NCBI GenBank assembly: GCA_030705665.1
Contig: JAUZQA010000315.1
Location: 1 to 5,247 of the forward strand
Source of the DNA: Bacillota bacterium
GTDB lineage: Bacteria; Bacillota; Bacilli; Bacillales_B; DSM-18226
DNA: 5,247 nucleotides
Reading direction: 5' to 3'
Shown here: positions 4,847 through 5,247 of the stretch, in pieces
Position numbering within the stretch: position 1 is the first letter of the stretch
Layout: every line of letters starts with the position of its first letter
The notes under the pieces: model-generated
What the model was told of the DNA's origin: nothing
Databases searched by the model: none
What the model saw: only the letters and a program-made list of their open reading frames with translations
Translations under genes and position numbers: made by a program

Positions 4847-4876
4847 TTGACATGCTATATTGATTTATGTTACATT
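4847..4876 (+). promoter_or_regulatory. Predicted promoter of the YceI gene
   Basis: TTGACA (4847-4852) matches the -35 consensus exactly. After 18 bp comes TACATT (4871-4876, 4/6) preceded by TG at 4868-4869, an extended -10. The first MhqR-like box begins at the very next base. Transcription would start near 4883, leaving a leader of roughly 78 bases. Confidence 0.65.
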
Positions 4877-4894
4877 TATCTCGAATTAAAGATA
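4877..4894. promoter_or_regulatory. MhqR-like operator box 1
   Basis: TATCTCGAATTAAAGATA, an imperfect palindrome with TATCT/AGATA arms. It closely resembles the known MhqR box of Bacillus subtilis (consensus TATCTCGAATTCGAGATA), differing at two positions. Its place directly after the -10 and over the start site suits repression. Confidence 0.65.
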
Positions 4895-4919
4895 TATTAA
4901 TTAAGAGTATTTTCGAATA

Positions 4920-4937
4920 TACCTTGAATTAAAGATA
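4920..4937. promoter_or_regulatory. MhqR-like operator box 2
   Basis: TACCTTGAATTAAAGATA shares GAATTAAAGATA exactly with box 1, 43 bp downstream (about four helical turns). Its left arm is degenerate (TACCT for TATCT). It ends nine bases before the ribosome binding site. Its left end overlaps a 16-bp near-palindrome (4907-4922, one mismatch). Confidence 0.55.
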
Positions 4938-4960
4938 AAACAAATAGGAGGAATTTTAAA

Positions 4961-5247
4961 ATGGCAAAATGGACAGTAGACCAAGCACACTCATTAGTAG
5001 GATTTGAAGTAAAACATATGATGGTATCAAAAGTAACAGGTCGTTATGATTCTTATGCAGCAGATGTAGAAGCAACAGACTTAACTGATTTAACAACTGC
5101 TACAATCGCATTCAAATTTGATGTAGCTAGCATTAACACACATAACGAAGATCGCAATAATCACTTAAAATCGGCTGATTTCTTTGATGTAGAAAGTTAC
5201 CCATCAATTGATTTCAAATCTACAAATATTAAAAAAGATGGTGATGA
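4961..5247 (+). CDS. YceI-family protein, 5' part (runs off the window)
   Basis: The first 95 codons of a YceI-family protein; family members are usually about 170-190 residues, so roughly half is present. YceI domains form a lipocalin-like beta barrel shown in Thermus to bind polyisoprenoid, and are linked to quinone, isoprenoid or stress roles. Visible signatures are the start WTVDQAHSLVGFEVKHMM (4-21), SINT (57-60), and RNNHLKSADFFD (65-76) followed by P81-S-I-D-F, near the consensus RDxHLkSxDFFD...P.I.F. There is no signal peptide, so it is probably cytoplasmic, unlike secreted E. coli YceI. AGGAGG (4946-4951) is nine bases before the ATG. It is divergent from marR-doxX. A strong promoter with two MhqR-like boxes suggests induction by quinone-type stress. 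The family is certain; the gene is incomplete only because the window ends. Confidence 0.92.
   Translation, partial: MAKWTVDQAHSLVGFEVKHMMVSKVTGRYDSYAADVEATDLTDLTTATIAFKFDVASINTHNEDRNNHLKSADFFDVESYPSIDFKSTNIKKDGD

Larger units (their letters stand above)
4650..4960. other. Divergent control region between marR and the YceI gene
   Basis: This 311-bp gap holds no gene. The right third carries the YceI promoter, two MhqR-like boxes and the ribosome binding site. The left part should contain the marR promoter; TATTAT on the minus strand (4702-4707) is a possible -10 but has no fitting -35. Bases 4740-4846 show nothing recognisable on either strand. Confidence 0.5.

Noticed and set aside
1..5247. 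CRISPR arrays, tRNA, rRNA, toxin-antitoxin pairs, phage or defence genes
   Set aside because: No regularly spaced repeats, cloverleaf sequences, rRNA motifs or matching protein families were seen on either strand.

Overview
The window looks like chromosome of an AT-rich, low-GC Gram-positive bacterium, most likely a member of Bacillales. The evidence is strong AGGAGG-type ribosome binding sites, consensus sigma-A promoters, AT-rich intrinsic terminators, and a CBO0543-type membrane protein and YceI/DoxX/MarR proteins with Bacillus-like sequences. I cannot name the species.

Layout. Bases 1-352 hold no gene I can support, apart from an inverted repeat just upstream of the first gene. Bases 353-946 (+) encode a five-helix membrane protein of the CBO0543 type, read from a TTG codon. 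Bases 947-1859 are a relic zone: two clear hairpin terminators, a short element with terminal-inverted-repeat-like ends, and the C-terminal remnant of an IS1182-type transposase. Bases 1860-3542 form a compositionally distinct cassette. It has an NmrA-like NAD(P)-binding oxidoreductase (-), a divergent TetR/AcrR repressor (+), three operator-like repeats between them, a bidirectional terminator, and the cut-off 3' end of a convergent membrane-protein gene. The GC-rich look of the oxidoreductase against the AT-rich flanks, and the broken gene at the right edge, suggest acquisition from another Firmicute, possibly a lactic acid bacterium.

Bases 3714-4649 (-) hold a marR-doxX pair. Two identical-spacing TAGTTG-N6-CAACTA operators sit in the 87-bp gap between them, over a predicted doxX promoter. 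Bases 4650-4960 are the control region of a divergent YceI-family gene, which starts at 4961 and runs off the right edge. Two boxes there resemble the MhqR quinone-stress operator.

How it works together. Three of the gene sets combine a small redox, membrane or lipid-binding protein with ligand-responsive regulation: TetR-NmrA, MarR-DoxX and YceI under MhqR-like boxes. Together they read as an electrophile/quinone or membrane-stress response neighbourhood assembled from separate pieces. The least expected points are the operators placed inside the marR-doxX operon and the predicted MhqR-like control of YceI. I see no CRISPR array, tRNA, rRNA, phage module or defence system.
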